A stretch of 64,000 bases of DNA from JAFAXD01 sp963816775 (GTDB lineage Bacteria > Pseudomonadota > Alphaproteobacteria > Rhizobiales > Xanthobacteraceae). The notes under the pieces were generated by a model. That model was given only the letters and a program-made list of their open reading frames with translations, searched no databases and was not told where the DNA came from. Position numbers and translations under genes: made by a program. The stretch is from assembly GCA_963816775.1 (NCBI GenBank), contig CAWFLX010000033.1, positions 1 through 64,000 of the forward strand. Direction: 5' to 3'. Positions 7,909 through 16,145 of this stretch are shown one piece after another. Position 1 is the stretch's first letter. Each line of letters begins with the position of its first letter.

Positions 7909-10196
7909 TGCTATCGCTACTTCTGGAAGCGGCGCTGCGGTCGCTCCTGCTTGGTGCGATCGTCTGGTTTAGCCTGAAAATACTGCGTATCCGCGACCCG
8001 CGCGTGCACATGACCGCGTGGATTGTCGTGTTGTTGGCCTCGCTGACGATGCCGGCGATGATGCGCTGGATGGTCGTCACCTTGCCGACCGCCGCACCGC
8101 CGCTGCGGATCATCGAGATGATCGGGTCAGCGCCGGCATCGCTGTTGCCACCAACCGCGGCTCCGACCGAGGCAAATGCGACGTCTATTGCGCCGCCGGT
8201 CGCCGTGGCACCGCATGATGGTCCCGTGGCGCCAATCACAATCGCCCACGCCGTCGACTGGCTGGCCGTCGCAACCGCCATTTATCTCGCCGTGGCCGGC
8301 GTGCTGTTGCTGAGATTGCTGGTCGGCATCGTGCTGACGTGGCGCTTGACGCGCGCTGCGCGTCCGATCGGGGAGGGATGGGCCCCGAATGTGCGCGTGA
8401 GCGACGTCGTCGGTGTTCCGGTGACATTCGGTACGACCATTCTGCTGCCGCCCGACTGCGCGCAATGGACGCCGGCAAAGCGTCGGGCCGTGCTGTCGCA
8501 CGAGAGCGCGCACGTCGTGCATGGCGATTTCTATGTGTTGTTGCTGGCGGCGCTCAACCGTGCGGTATTCTGGTTCAGCCCGTTCGCCTGGTGGCAGCTC
8601 ACCCGCCTGGCCGAGCTTGCCGAAATGATCAGCGACGACGCCGCCATCGAAGTTCTCGCTGACCGTCCCTCCTATGCCGACATTCTTCTCGACCTCGCCG
8701 GCGACGTTCGGCGAGCGCCGGCGGGGCTCGCAATGGCGCGTGCCGCTACGGTTCGCCAGCGGGTCGAGCGCATCTTGTCCGCGCACGGCTTGCCGAAGGC
8801 GACCAGCTGGCGAACGCAGGCGCTGGTCGCCGCAGGCCTTGCTCCGCTGGTGGCGATCTGCGCCGTCACCATTGCCAAAGGGACGATCGCGCAAAACGCG
8901 CCGCCGCCGGCCACGCGCGCCGATGGCACGGTCATCACCGATGCGCTCGACGCGTATGTGGGCTGGTACCAGCTCAATCCGCTGCACGGCCTGGCGATCA
9001 CCCGCGAAGGAAGCCGCCTGTTCGCGCGGCAAACCGGCGGTCCGAAGTTCGAATTGCTGGCGCAAGGCGAGCAAGCCTTCGCGTCTCCGGATGGAAGCGC
9101 CTTCGTCGTGTTCACAAGCGACGGCGACGAGGAGCGTGCGAGCGGGCTCACGCTGCGTGAGGCAGCGCTGGCCGACCGCCACGGCAAGCGGGTCGATGCC
9201 GCCACCGCGAAGGCGGTCGAGGATGTGTTTGCGCGCCGGATAGCAGCCGCGCCTGATCGGTTCAGGAATCAAGCCCCGGCCCCGGGTGGTAGGGCTGCGG
9301 TCCTCAAGATGATCGAGGAGATGCAGCATGTGGCTCCCGATTACACGCACATGAGCGCGCCATTGGCGGAGCGCACGCGCCGCCATATGCCCGAGCTTGC
9401 CGCCATGATGACCGCGCTGGGCGCGGTGGAATCGACGTTCTTCCGCGGTGTCGGCCCGGGCGGCTATGACATCTACGGTGCGAAATTCGCCAACGGGTTC
9501 GCGGAATTTCGGCTTCTGATGGGGCCGGACGGGACCACCGAAGACGTCATCTTTCGTCCCGACGGGAATGAGACGCCTGGCGGCCTCGCGGCCTGCGCGC
9601 AGGAGGCGACGTCGCGACCCGTGCCGGGGAGCGCACCGATCAAACTCTTGCTGTACAACACCAGCGGAGCGGACATCCAACTATTCGAACTCGACCGCGA
9701 TGGCAGGCGCGTACATCGCGCCAGCGTCGGTGACAATCGCACCGCGCCGATCATGACCTACATTGCACGTCCTTGGGTCATCGCCGACGCCGCCGGACAA
9801 TGTCTCGAGATCGTGCTGCCCGGACAACGCACGCGGTTCCTGACGCTGCGGCCGGCGCAATCCGGCGAAGATCTCGATCGCTCCTCGAGCCGGCGCTCGG
9901 CGCCGATGCCCGGGAGCGAGGACGCGCTGCGTCAGTACATTGAAGCAATGGTACGCGGTGAGCCGAACTATGATCGTATGACGCCGGAGGTTGCGGCTGC
10001 GTCGCGCGAGCAATTGGCCCTCAACCACGCCATCCTCGCGAAGCTCGGCGCATTGCGCGCCATGTCGTTCCGCGGAGTCACGCCGCTCGATAACGACATC
10101 TACATGGTCTATTTCGCCGGCGGATCGGCGGAATGGCGCATCGGACTGACCCAGGACGGCAAGATCGGACGGCTCGCGCTTGGCCCGCAATATTGA
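7908..10196 (+). CDS. BlaR1-type M56 membrane metalloprotease with VHL-beta-like C-terminal domain
   Basis: A 762-residue sensor protease. Residues 1-130 hold several membrane helices, the M56 domain has its zinc motif in LSHESAHVVHGD (His198, Glu199, His202), and another helix lies near residue 300. The periplasmic part lacks a penicillin-binding domain. Instead residues about 345-430 form a DUF3471-like unit (DAYVGWYQLNP). Two copies of a repeat follow, at about 465-560 and 680-762, each with LGAxxxxxFRGV, YDIY or NDIY and a G-x-AEWR/AEFR segment. Between them, about 576-645, lies a segment with the pattern of the von Hippel-Lindau beta domain (LYNTSGADIQLFELDRDGRR, then YIARPWVIADAAGQCL). 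The protein should cleave or otherwise inactivate the upstream repressor on an unknown signal. Confidence 0.88.
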   Translation: MLSLLLEAALRSLLLGAIVWFSLKILRIRDPRVHMTAWIVVLLASLTMPAMMRWMVVTLPTAAPPLRIIEMIGSAPASLLPPTAAPTEANATSIAPPVAVAPHDGPVAPITIAHAVDWLAVATAIYLAVAGVLLLRLLVGIVLTWRLTRAARPIGEGWAPNVRVSDVVGVPVTFGTTILLPPDCAQWTPAKRRAVLSHESAHVVHGDFYVLLLAALNRAVFWFSPFAWWQLTRLAELAEMISDDAAIEVLADRPSYADILLDLAGDVRRAPAGLAMARAATVRQRVERILSAHGLPKATSWRTQALVAAGLAPLVAICAVTIAKGTIAQNAPPPATRADGTVITDALDAYVGWYQLNPLHGLAITREGSRLFARQTGGPKFELLAQGEQAFASPDGSAFVVFTSDGDEERASGLTLREAALADRHGKRVDAATAKAVEDVFARRIAAAPDRFRNQAPAPGGRAAVLKMIEEMQHVAPDYTHMSAPLAERTRRHMPELAAMMTALGAVESTFFRGVGPGGYDIYGAKFANGFAEFRLLMGPDGTTEDVIFRPDGNETPGGLAACAQEATSRPVPGSAPIKLLLYNTSGADIQLFELDRDGRRVHRASVGDNRTAPIMTYIARPWVIADAAGQCLEIVLPGQRTRFLTLRPAQSGEDLDRSSSRRSAPMPGSEDALRQYIEAMVRGEPNYDRMTPEVAAASREQLALNHAILAKLGALRAMSFRGVTPLDNDIYMVYFAGGSAEWRIGLTQDGKIGRLALGPQY

Positions 10197-10221
10197 GGCT
10201 ATTGCATGCGGGCGGATAATG

Positions 10222-10238
10222 TGCTACACACCGTAGCA
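10222..10238. promoter_or_regulatory. predicted BlaI operator, site 2
   Basis: A perfect inverted repeat TGCTAC-ACACC-GTAGCA, 26 bases after the protease gene stops. It is the best copy of the motif. Its centre is 15 bases from that of site 3, so the two form a tandem array. Confidence 0.6.
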
Positions 10239-10253
10239 CTACACTTGGTAGCA
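10237..10253. promoter_or_regulatory. predicted BlaI operator, site 3
   Basis: CACTAC-ACTTG-GTAGCA keeps the CTAC-N5-GTAG core with two mismatches in the outer left arm. It abuts site 2. The 270 bases that follow up to the DUF1800 gene (10254-10525) contain site 4 and no gene I can support. Confidence 0.5.
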
Positions 10254-10445
10254 AGTATGGCTCGTAACCTGATGCATCGGGCGCTACCGCGGCGGCGCGG
10301 CGTCAAACCGCGCCTGACGCGGGCAATGGCAAAGGTGCGCGCGCAGACGTGCCGCGAGCGCAAGCCTGCGCATGCGATCCTGTTCGCGGCGCGGGTTGTC
10401 GCCGCCAGGACGGCCGCGCAGGCGGTGGCGAGCGGTCTATGGATA

Positions 10446-10462
10446 TGCTACTGAGCGTAACA
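10446..10462. promoter_or_regulatory. predicted BlaI operator, site 4 (before DUF1800-DUF1501)
   Basis: TGCTAC-TGAGC-GTAACA lies about 64 bases upstream of the DUF1800 start. Its arms are identical to those of site 1. It places the DUF1800/DUF1501 pair in the same predicted regulon as blaI itself. Confidence 0.6.
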
Positions 10463-10525
10463 TAGGGCGACATCGTCGTTGACGCGGCCGCAAATCCGCG
10501 CCCGATGGCTTGTTTGGTGACACCG

Positions 10526-11974
10526 ATGACTGACGATCGGACCCGTGAGGCCGCGTTCGCTCTGCACCGGTTTGGTCTCGGACCACGCCCGGGCTCGATC
10601 GCGGCGATTGCATCAGACCCGCGCGGTGCACTGCTGGCCGAGCTGGAACGTCCAGGCGCCGGAGCCATCAACAATCCCGACTTGCTGACGAGCGCGCAGG
10701 CCTCGCGTGCCGGCTTTGAAGCACGCGCGGCGCGGCAGGCGCAGAATGTTCTCGCGCAACGCGCCCAGAAAGAGGCCGAGCGGCTCGCCGCCGAGCAGGG
10801 CCAGGGCATGAGCGAAGAGGCCGGTAAGATGGCCGAGCCCGCGAAGCCGGCCGCCGCGCCGCAGGTTGATCCCGCGGCGACTCCCGAACGGCAGAATTTT
10901 CTCAAAGAGGTCAGGGTCAGGCTCGACGCCGCGTTGCTCGCCGAAATCGGCTTTGCCGAACGGCTGGTGTGGTTCTGGTCGAACCATTTCTGTATTTCCA
11001 GAGACGTCGTGCCCAACATGGCGGGCGGCTACGAGCGCGAAGCGATCCGGCCGCACATCCTCGGGCGCTTCGCCGACATGCTGCTCGCCGTCGAAGGCCA
11101 TCCGGCGATGCTGGTCTACCTCAACAACCAGGTGTCGATCGGCCCGAACTCGGTGGCCGGGATCAACCGCACCCGCGGGCTCAATGAAAACCTCGCGCGC
11201 GAGATTCTCGAGCTGCATACGCTCGGCGTGCGCACCGGTTACAGCCAGACCGACGTCTTCAACTTCGCCAAGGTGCTGACCGGCTGGACGATCCTTCCGC
11301 CGGTCGACAATCCCGAGCACGGTGCCGAGTTCGTGTTCAATGCGCGCATGCACGAGCCCGGTCCGCAGCAGGTGATCGACAAGACCTACCCAGACACGGG
11401 TGTCGAGCAAGGTCGCGCGGTTCTTGCGGATGTGGCGCGCAATCCGGCGACCGCGACCCATATCGCGACCAAGCTTGCGCGGCATTTCGCGGCTGACGAT
11501 CCGCCGCAGCCTTTGGTCGAACGGCTCGCCAAGACCTTTCGGGACACCGACGGCGATCTCAAGGAAGTTGCCAAGGCCCTAGTGGTCTCGCCTGAGCCCT
11601 GGTCATCGCCGCGCGACAAGCTCAAACGGCCGAGCGAATGGGTCGTCGCGCTGTCGCGCGCCATCGGCGGCCGCGGAGATCCGCAACGTTTCGTCAACGG
11701 GCAGCGGCTCCTCGGCGAGCCGCTGTGGCAACCGCCCGCGCCCCAGGGTTTCGCCGATGCCGAAGGGGCGTGGATCGATGGCGTCGGCGCCAGGCTCGAT
11801 ATCGCCAACAACGTGGCGCAGCGCGTCGCCGGACGCCTCGAACCCGGCGAAGTTCTCGCCGATGCGCTCGGACCGCTGGCGTCGGCCGAAACACGCCAGG
11901 CGGTCGCGCTCGCCGAAAGCCGCCAGCAGGCGCTCGCGCTTGCGTTCATGGCGCCCGAATTCCAACGGAGGTGA
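10526..11974 (+). CDS. DUF1800 family protein
   Basis: The 482-residue product has the DUF1800 layout: an N-terminal AAFALHRFGLGPRPGSIAAI, a long charged linker (about residues 70-130), then the conserved ERLVWFWSNHFC, LGRFADMLLAVEGHPAMLVYLNN and NENLAREILELHTLGV segments, TDVFNFAKVLTGWT, and a C-terminal LGEPLWQPPAPQGF. DUF1800 proteins are nearly always encoded next to DUF1501 proteins, as here, and their biochemical role is unknown. An earlier in-frame ATG at 10505 exists, but the family alignment begins close to 10526. No signal peptide is visible. A predicted BlaI site precedes it. The DUF1501 ATG lies two bases after the stop. Confidence 0.9.
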   Translation: MTDDRTREAAFALHRFGLGPRPGSIAAIASDPRGALLAELERPGAGAINNPDLLTSAQASRAGFEARAARQAQNVLAQRAQKEAERLAAEQGQGMSEEAGKMAEPAKPAAAPQVDPAATPERQNFLKEVRVRLDAALLAEIGFAERLVWFWSNHFCISRDVVPNMAGGYEREAIRPHILGRFADMLLAVEGHPAMLVYLNNQVSIGPNSVAGINRTRGLNENLAREILELHTLGVRTGYSQTDVFNFAKVLTGWTILPPVDNPEHGAEFVFNARMHEPGPQQVIDKTYPDTGVEQGRAVLADVARNPATATHIATKLARHFAADDPPQPLVERLAKTFRDTDGDLKEVAKALVVSPEPWSSPRDKLKRPSEWVVALSRAIGGRGDPQRFVNGQRLLGEPLWQPPAPQGFADAEGAWIDGVGARLDIANNVAQRVAGRLEPGEVLADALGPLASAETRQAVALAESRQQALALAFMAPEFQRR

Positions 11975-11976
11975 GG

Positions 11977-13224
11977 ATGCCGGCTCTTCTCTCATCGACG
12001 CGACGGGACTTTCTGATTGGCTCGGGCGCATTGTTCGCCTGGGCGCACACGCCGCGGCTGGCGCGCGCCGAGGGCCGCGATCCGCGTGTCCTGGTCGTCG
12101 TGCTGCGGGGCGCGCTTGACGGGCTCGCGGTCGCGGCGCCGGTCGGCGACCCGGATTGGGTCAAACTGCGCGGCGACCGCGCGCTGGTGCTCGATGGCAA
12201 GCCGCCGGCACTGCCGCTCGATTCGTTCTTCGCGCTCAATCCGGCGATGCCAAATCTGCACCGCCTCTATCAGGCCCAGCAGGCGACGATCGTGCATGCG
12301 TCGGCGACGCCTTACCGCGACCGTTCGCACTTCGACGGCCAGGATGTGCTCGAGAGTGGTTTTGCCAAGCCTGGCTCCTACGACAGCGGCTGGCTCAATC
12401 GCGCGCTGTCGCGGCTCGAGGCTGACGGCCGCGTCAATCCGCGTGGCAGCCGCGCGTTTGCGGCCGGACCGGTGACACCCCTGGTGGTTCGCGGCCCCGC
12501 GCCGCTGATGACCTGGGTGCCGCGCCAGCCGCTGCCGGCAAGCGAGGATACGCAGGCGCGGTTGTTAGACCTCTATGTCCACACCGATCCAAAGCTCGCG
12601 CGCGCGCTCGAAGGCCGCAAGGATCTCGCGGATCTGGTGCGCGACGGAATGGATGCGACGTCACAAGGCGATCAGAAACCCGCTCTCGTCGGCATGGAGC
12701 GGGTGCGCCAATACGCGGCCGAGGTCGCGGGTACGGCGGCGAGGTATCTCGCACAGCCCGACGGGCCGCGCGTCGGTGCGCTGAGCTTCACCGGCTGGGA
12801 CACGCATATCAACGAAGGCGCCGCGTCCGGTGCGCTGGCAGGGCTGCTCGGCGTGCTCGATGGTGCGATCGCGGCGTTCGAGCGCAACATGGGCGCCGCC
12901 TGGAGCGAGACTGTGGTCGTGCTGATCACCGAATTCGGCCGTACCGCGCGCATCAACGGCACCGATGGCACCGATCACGGTACCGGCACGGTCGCGCTAC
13001 TCGCCGGCGGCGCGCTGCGCGGCGGGCGGGTGATCGCGGACTGGCCCGGCTTGAAGGACGCCAATCTCTACGAGAAACGCGACCTCGCGGCGACGACCGA
13101 TCTGCGCGCCGTCCTCAAGGGCGTGCTCAAGGATCACCTGCGGCTCGACGACAGCGTGCTCGCCACGAACGTGTTTCCTGGCAGCGGCGACGTAAAGCCG
13201 ATGCCTGGGCTACTGACACTCTAA
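11977..13224 (+). CDS. DUF1501 family protein, Tat-exported
   Basis: The 415-residue product opens with a twin-arginine signal (STRRDFLIGSGALFAWA), so it is exported folded. The body has DUF1501 features: LVVVLRGALDGLAV, FFALNPAMPNLHRLY, HASATPYRDRSHFDGQDVLESG, LSFTGWDTHINEG and the C-terminal ITEFGRTARINGTDGTDHGTG. These Asp/His clusters resemble the alkaline-phosphatase/sulfatase fold, so a metal-dependent hydrolase is the common prediction; activity is unproven. GGAGGTGAGG covers the DUF1800 stop and serves as its ribosome binding site, so the pair is coupled. Confidence 0.9.
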   Translation: MPALLSSTRRDFLIGSGALFAWAHTPRLARAEGRDPRVLVVVLRGALDGLAVAAPVGDPDWVKLRGDRALVLDGKPPALPLDSFFALNPAMPNLHRLYQAQQATIVHASATPYRDRSHFDGQDVLESGFAKPGSYDSGWLNRALSRLEADGRVNPRGSRAFAAGPVTPLVVRGPAPLMTWVPRQPLPASEDTQARLLDLYVHTDPKLARALEGRKDLADLVRDGMDATSQGDQKPALVGMERVRQYAAEVAGTAARYLAQPDGPRVGALSFTGWDTHINEGAASGALAGLLGVLDGAIAAFERNMGAAWSETVVVLITEFGRTARINGTDGTDHGTGTVALLAGGALRGGRVIADWPGLKDANLYEKRDLAATTDLRAVLKGVLKDHLRLDDSVLATNVFPGSGDVKPMPGLLTL

Positions 13225-13240
13225 GCAAAACGCGCCCGCC

Positions 13241-13363
13241 GTCATGCCCGCGCTCGCAGCCAAGCTTGCGCAGGCTGCGTAAACTTGCCTGCGCGGGCAT
13301 CCACGTCATTGAATGCGCAAAGGGATTGAAGACGTGGATGGCCGGGACAAGCCCGAACATGAC
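13241..13363. repeat. long imperfect inverted repeat, intergenic
   Basis: GTCATG near 13241 is mirrored by CATGAC at 13358-13363. Inside, GGGCATCCACGTC faces GACGTGGATGGCC, followed by GGGACAAGCCCG. The same pieces recur at about 13937-14003 and 14551-14583, so this is a repeat family. Chromosomal palindromes with a CCGGGACAAGCCCGG core are common in Bradyrhizobium relatives. It lies between the DUF1501 gene and the AhpD-like gene. Confidence 0.6.
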
Positions 13364-13454
13364 GCAGTCTGCGGTTCTTTGGCGGTCCGCCACCTTGTCG
13401 CTTTCGCCTAAGCGCGCCTATGTTCTCTGCGCGAGATTATGCAAGGAGGACGCG

Positions 13455-13919
13455 ATGACGGAACGCGCGCGAATGGCTTACTACCAGGTTGCACCGGATG
13501 CGCTCAAGGCGGTGATGGGGGTTGAGAACTACATCCAACACTGCGGGCTTGAGAAATCGCTGATCGAGCTCGTCAAGATGCGCGCCTCCCAGATCAACGG
13601 TTGCGCCTATTGCCTCTACATGCACAGCAGCGACGCGCGCAAAGCGGGCGAGACCGAGCAGCGGCTCTATCTGCTCGACGCCTGGGAGGAATCCCGCCTC
13701 TATACCGAGCGCGAGCGCGCCGCGCTCGCCTGGACCGATGCGGTGACCAAGATTTCCGAGACCCATGCGCCGGCTGCGACCTACGAAGCGCTCAAGCCGC
13801 ATTTCTCCGAGAAGGAAGTCGTCGACCTCACGGTTTTGATCGGCACGATCAATCTATGGAACCGGCTCGCGATCAGCTTCCGATCGCAGCATCCGATGCC
13901 CAAGGCCAACGCGGCCTGA
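13455..13919 (+). CDS. carboxymuconolactone decarboxylase/AhpD-family protein
   Basis: The 154-residue all-helical protein carries the AhpD-like redox motif in MRASQINGCAYCLYMHSSDA, with the CxxC pair followed by His four residues on. Family members are alkylhydroperoxidase-like thiol enzymes or gamma-carboxymuconolactone decarboxylases; the CxxC-x3-H motif favours the peroxidase-like group. The start is fixed by a near-perfect AAGGAGG upstream. It stands alone between repeats, so its physiological reductant is unknown. Confidence 0.88.
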   Translation: MTERARMAYYQVAPDALKAVMGVENYIQHCGLEKSLIELVKMRASQINGCAYCLYMHSSDARKAGETEQRLYLLDAWEESRLYTERERAALAWTDAVTKISETHAPAATYEALKPHFSEKEVVDLTVLIGTINLWNRLAISFRSQHPMPKANAA

Positions 13920-14255
13920 TTCGGGTCTCCGCCGCCGTTGTGCCCGCGCTCGCGGCCAGGCTTGCGCGGGCCGCGTAAACTCGCAGGCGCGGGCGTCCAC
14001 GTTTTTCTCTTTTGACGCCAAGGATTGGACAGGCGGCTACAAAAAGCCTGTTGCAAGCCTCCTTTTGGCCTTGGATTCGTGGCCCGGATGCAACAGGCGC
14101 GGAGTATCCGCCGTTTGTCCCCACAAAGCGCTTGAGGGGGCGCAACGCGAGCCTAAGCTTACCGTTAATGATTTGACGAGGAGGTGCGCGTTCGTAGGTG
14201 GGGGGAGCAGACCGGGGAAAGCTTTGGCGGTTCTGTTCATAGATGGGGGACGAAC
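13920..14255. other. intergenic stretch with a half copy of the 13.2-kb repeat
   Basis: Positions about 13937-14003 repeat the left part of the element at 13241 (GTGCCCGCGCTCGCGGCC and GGCGCGGGCGTCCACG). The rest, 14004-14255, holds no frame with protein-like composition that I can support and no obvious RNA. AAGCTTACCGTTAATG near 14154 is locally AT-rich and could belong to a promoter for the small gene at 14256. Confidence 0.4.
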
Positions 14256-14489
14256 ATGGCTCACATTTACTTTCATCGCTCCAACGAGCAAGGGGTGGTG
14301 TTGGATCAGAGCGGCAGCGATGTCGCCGATTTGGCCGAGGCCCGCGCGTGCGCGATGCGCGCGATTCACGCCCTTCTAACCACTCCGGGTCCGGAAGACT
14401 GGCGCGAGTGGATGCTCCACGTCAGCGACGAAGAGGGCGAAGAGATTTTCTCCGTGCCGTTCGCGTCGGTTCTCGGCAAGCCGCACTAA
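14256..14489 (+). CDS. DUF6894-like small protein, 77 aa
   Basis: The product begins MAHIYFHRSNEQGVVLDQSG, followed by DVADLAEARACAMRAI and later WREWMLHVSDEEGEEIFSVPF. This order (an FHxx start, a D-x-x-G turn, a helix with DLxEAR and a closing strand) is typical of a family of small proteins abundant in Hyphomicrobiales, annotated DUF6894. Function is unknown. GGGGGA before the ATG supports the start, and the upstream in-frame codons show no family pattern. Confidence 0.75.
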   Translation: MAHIYFHRSNEQGVVLDQSGSDVADLAEARACAMRAIHALLTTPGPEDWREWMLHVSDEEGEEIFSVPFASVLGKPH

Positions 14490-14550
14490 TCTGTTGCACC
14501 CGATACGCGGCTGAGCGTTGGTTGGGCGCGCAGCAGGGCTAAACAACCAT

Positions 14551-14583
14551 CATGGCCGGGCTTGTCCCGGCCATTCACGTTTT
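14551..14583. repeat. short palindromic repeat (GGCCGGG-x-CCCGGCC type)
   Basis: TCATGGCCGGGCTTGTCCCGGCCATTCACG is a hairpin with arms ATGGCCGGG and CCCGGCCAT. It is related to the second half of the element at 13241-13363. It sits in the gap before the YcjX-like gene and could terminate or stabilise the transcript of the small gene at 14256. Confidence 0.6.
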
Positions 14584-14672
14584 TACGGGGCGTCCGCGCA
14601 GCGGAAGGCTGCGGCGCAAATACCCAGGCACGCGGGGCAGTCGTTCGTTTCATTTGATCATATATTCAACGG

Positions 14673-16145
14673 ATGCCTTCTTTCCTCACCGACCTCCTGC
14701 AGGAAACCGAACTCACCGCCCGCGCGCTGCTCGACTGGGGCAGCCATCTCATCAACCCGACGCTGCGGCTCGGCGTGACCGGCCTGTCGCGCGCCGGCAA
14801 GACGGTGTTCATCACCGCGCTTGTGCATGGGTTGATCCGCGGCGGGCGTTTTCCCGTGTTCGAGGCGCTTTCGGGCGGGCGCATCGCGCGCGCGTACCTT
14901 GCGCCGCAGCCCGACGATGCGGTGCCGCGCTTCGATTATGAAAACCATGTGCGCGCGCTCGCAACTGAGCGGCGTTGGCCGGAGGGAACCCGGCACATCA
15001 GCGAACTGCGCCTCGTCATCGAATACCAATCCCGCGGCGGCGCGACCCGCACCTTGACCCTCGACATCGTCGACTATCCGGGCGAGTGGCTGCTCGACCT
15101 GCCGCTGCTCGGCAAAAGTTACGAGCAATGGTCGGCGCAAAGTTTGATCCTGTCGCGGCAAGGCCCGCGCGCTCCGCTTGCCGCGCCCTGGCACGCCTAC
15201 CTCGCGACGCTTGATCCGGACGCCGCCGAGGACGAGCAGGCGGCACTCAAGTCGGCCGAATTGTTCACGGCCTATCTCAAGGCCTGTCGCGACGAACGCT
15301 ACGCCATGAGCCTGCTGCCGCCCGGCCGCTTCCTGATGCCGGGCGATCTCGCGGGCTCGCCCGCGCTCACGTTTGCACCGCTCGAGCTCGACGGCGAAGA
15401 GCCAGCGCGCGCGCATTCGCTGCACGCCATGATGGCGCGTCGGTTCGAGTCCTACAAAGACGTCGTGGTGCGGCCGTTCTTTCATGAGCATTTCGTGCGG
15501 CTCGACCGCCAGGTGGTCCTGGTCGACGCGCTCGCGGCGTTCAACGCCGGGCCCGACGCGGTGCGCGATCTTGAAGGCGCGCTCGCCGCAATCCTCGAGT
15601 GTTTCCGCGCGGGGCGGCGCACGCTGCTGAGCCAGCTTGTGCGCCCGCGCATCGACCGCATCCTGTTCGCGGCCACCAAGGCCGATCATCTGCATCACCT
15701 CAACCATGATCGCCTCGAGGCGATCCTGCGCCGCATGGTCGAGCGCGCGGCGGCGCGCGCCACGCTGGCGGGCGCGACCATCGACGTGATTGCGCTCGGG
15801 GCGGTGCGGGCAACCCGCGAGGCACAGGTGCGGCGCGCCGGCGAATTGCTGCCCTCGATCATCGGCGTCCCGGTGGCCGGCGAATTCGCCGCCGGCACCA
15901 AGTTCGACGGCGAGACCGAGGCCGCGATGTTTCCGGGCGATCTGCCGGCCGATCCGGAGGCGCCATTCCGCGCCGGCGCGGCGGGCTTTCGCGGCCTCAC
16001 CGCGGTCGATCCGAAAGATGCGGATTTTCGGTTTCTGCGCCTGCGCCCGCCCAAGCTCGAGGTCGGCGATGACGGCGTTGCGGCGCTGCCCCATATAAGG
16101 CTCGATCGCGCGTTGCAATTCCTGATCGGAGATCGGCTCGCATGA
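14673..16145 (+). CDS. ycjX: YcjX-family P-loop GTPase-like protein
   Basis: A 490-residue protein of normal length for the DUF463/YcjX family. The Walker A is LGVTGLSRAGKTVFITALVHG near residues 33-53, a Walker B-like LDIVDYPGEWLLDLPLL follows near 130-147, and the NKxD-like element is FAATKADHLHH near 330. In enterobacteria YcjX and YcjF belong to the phage-shock region and are induced by envelope stress; their biochemical role is not settled. The next gene is the YcjF partner and overlaps by four bases (ATGA), so this is a true two-gene operon. No psp genes are nearby. Confidence 0.92.
   Translation: MPSFLTDLLQETELTARALLDWGSHLINPTLRLGVTGLSRAGKTVFITALVHGLIRGGRFPVFEALSGGRIARAYLAPQPDDAVPRFDYENHVRALATERRWPEGTRHISELRLVIEYQSRGGATRTLTLDIVDYPGEWLLDLPLLGKSYEQWSAQSLILSRQGPRAPLAAPWHAYLATLDPDAAEDEQAALKSAELFTAYLKACRDERYAMSLLPPGRFLMPGDLAGSPALTFAPLELDGEEPARAHSLHAMMARRFESYKDVVVRPFFHEHFVRLDRQVVLVDALAAFNAGPDAVRDLEGALAAILECFRAGRRTLLSQLVRPRIDRILFAATKADHLHHLNHDRLEAILRRMVERAAARATLAGATIDVIALGAVRATREAQVRRAGELLPSIIGVPVAGEFAAGTKFDGETEAAMFPGDLPADPEAPFRAGAAGFRGLTAVDPKDADFRFLRLRPPKLEVGDDGVAALPHIRLDRALQFLIGDRLA

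Noticed and set aside
7528..10196. beta-lactam resistance locus
   Set aside because: The repressor and M56 protease are present, but there is no beta-lactamase or penicillin-binding sensor domain. The pair must respond to something else.
10257..10454. 65-residue forward frame between operators 3 and 4
   Set aside because: Very Arg/Ala-rich composition, no ribosome site, no recognisable pattern, and its end overlaps operator 4. It is likely chance in GC-rich DNA.
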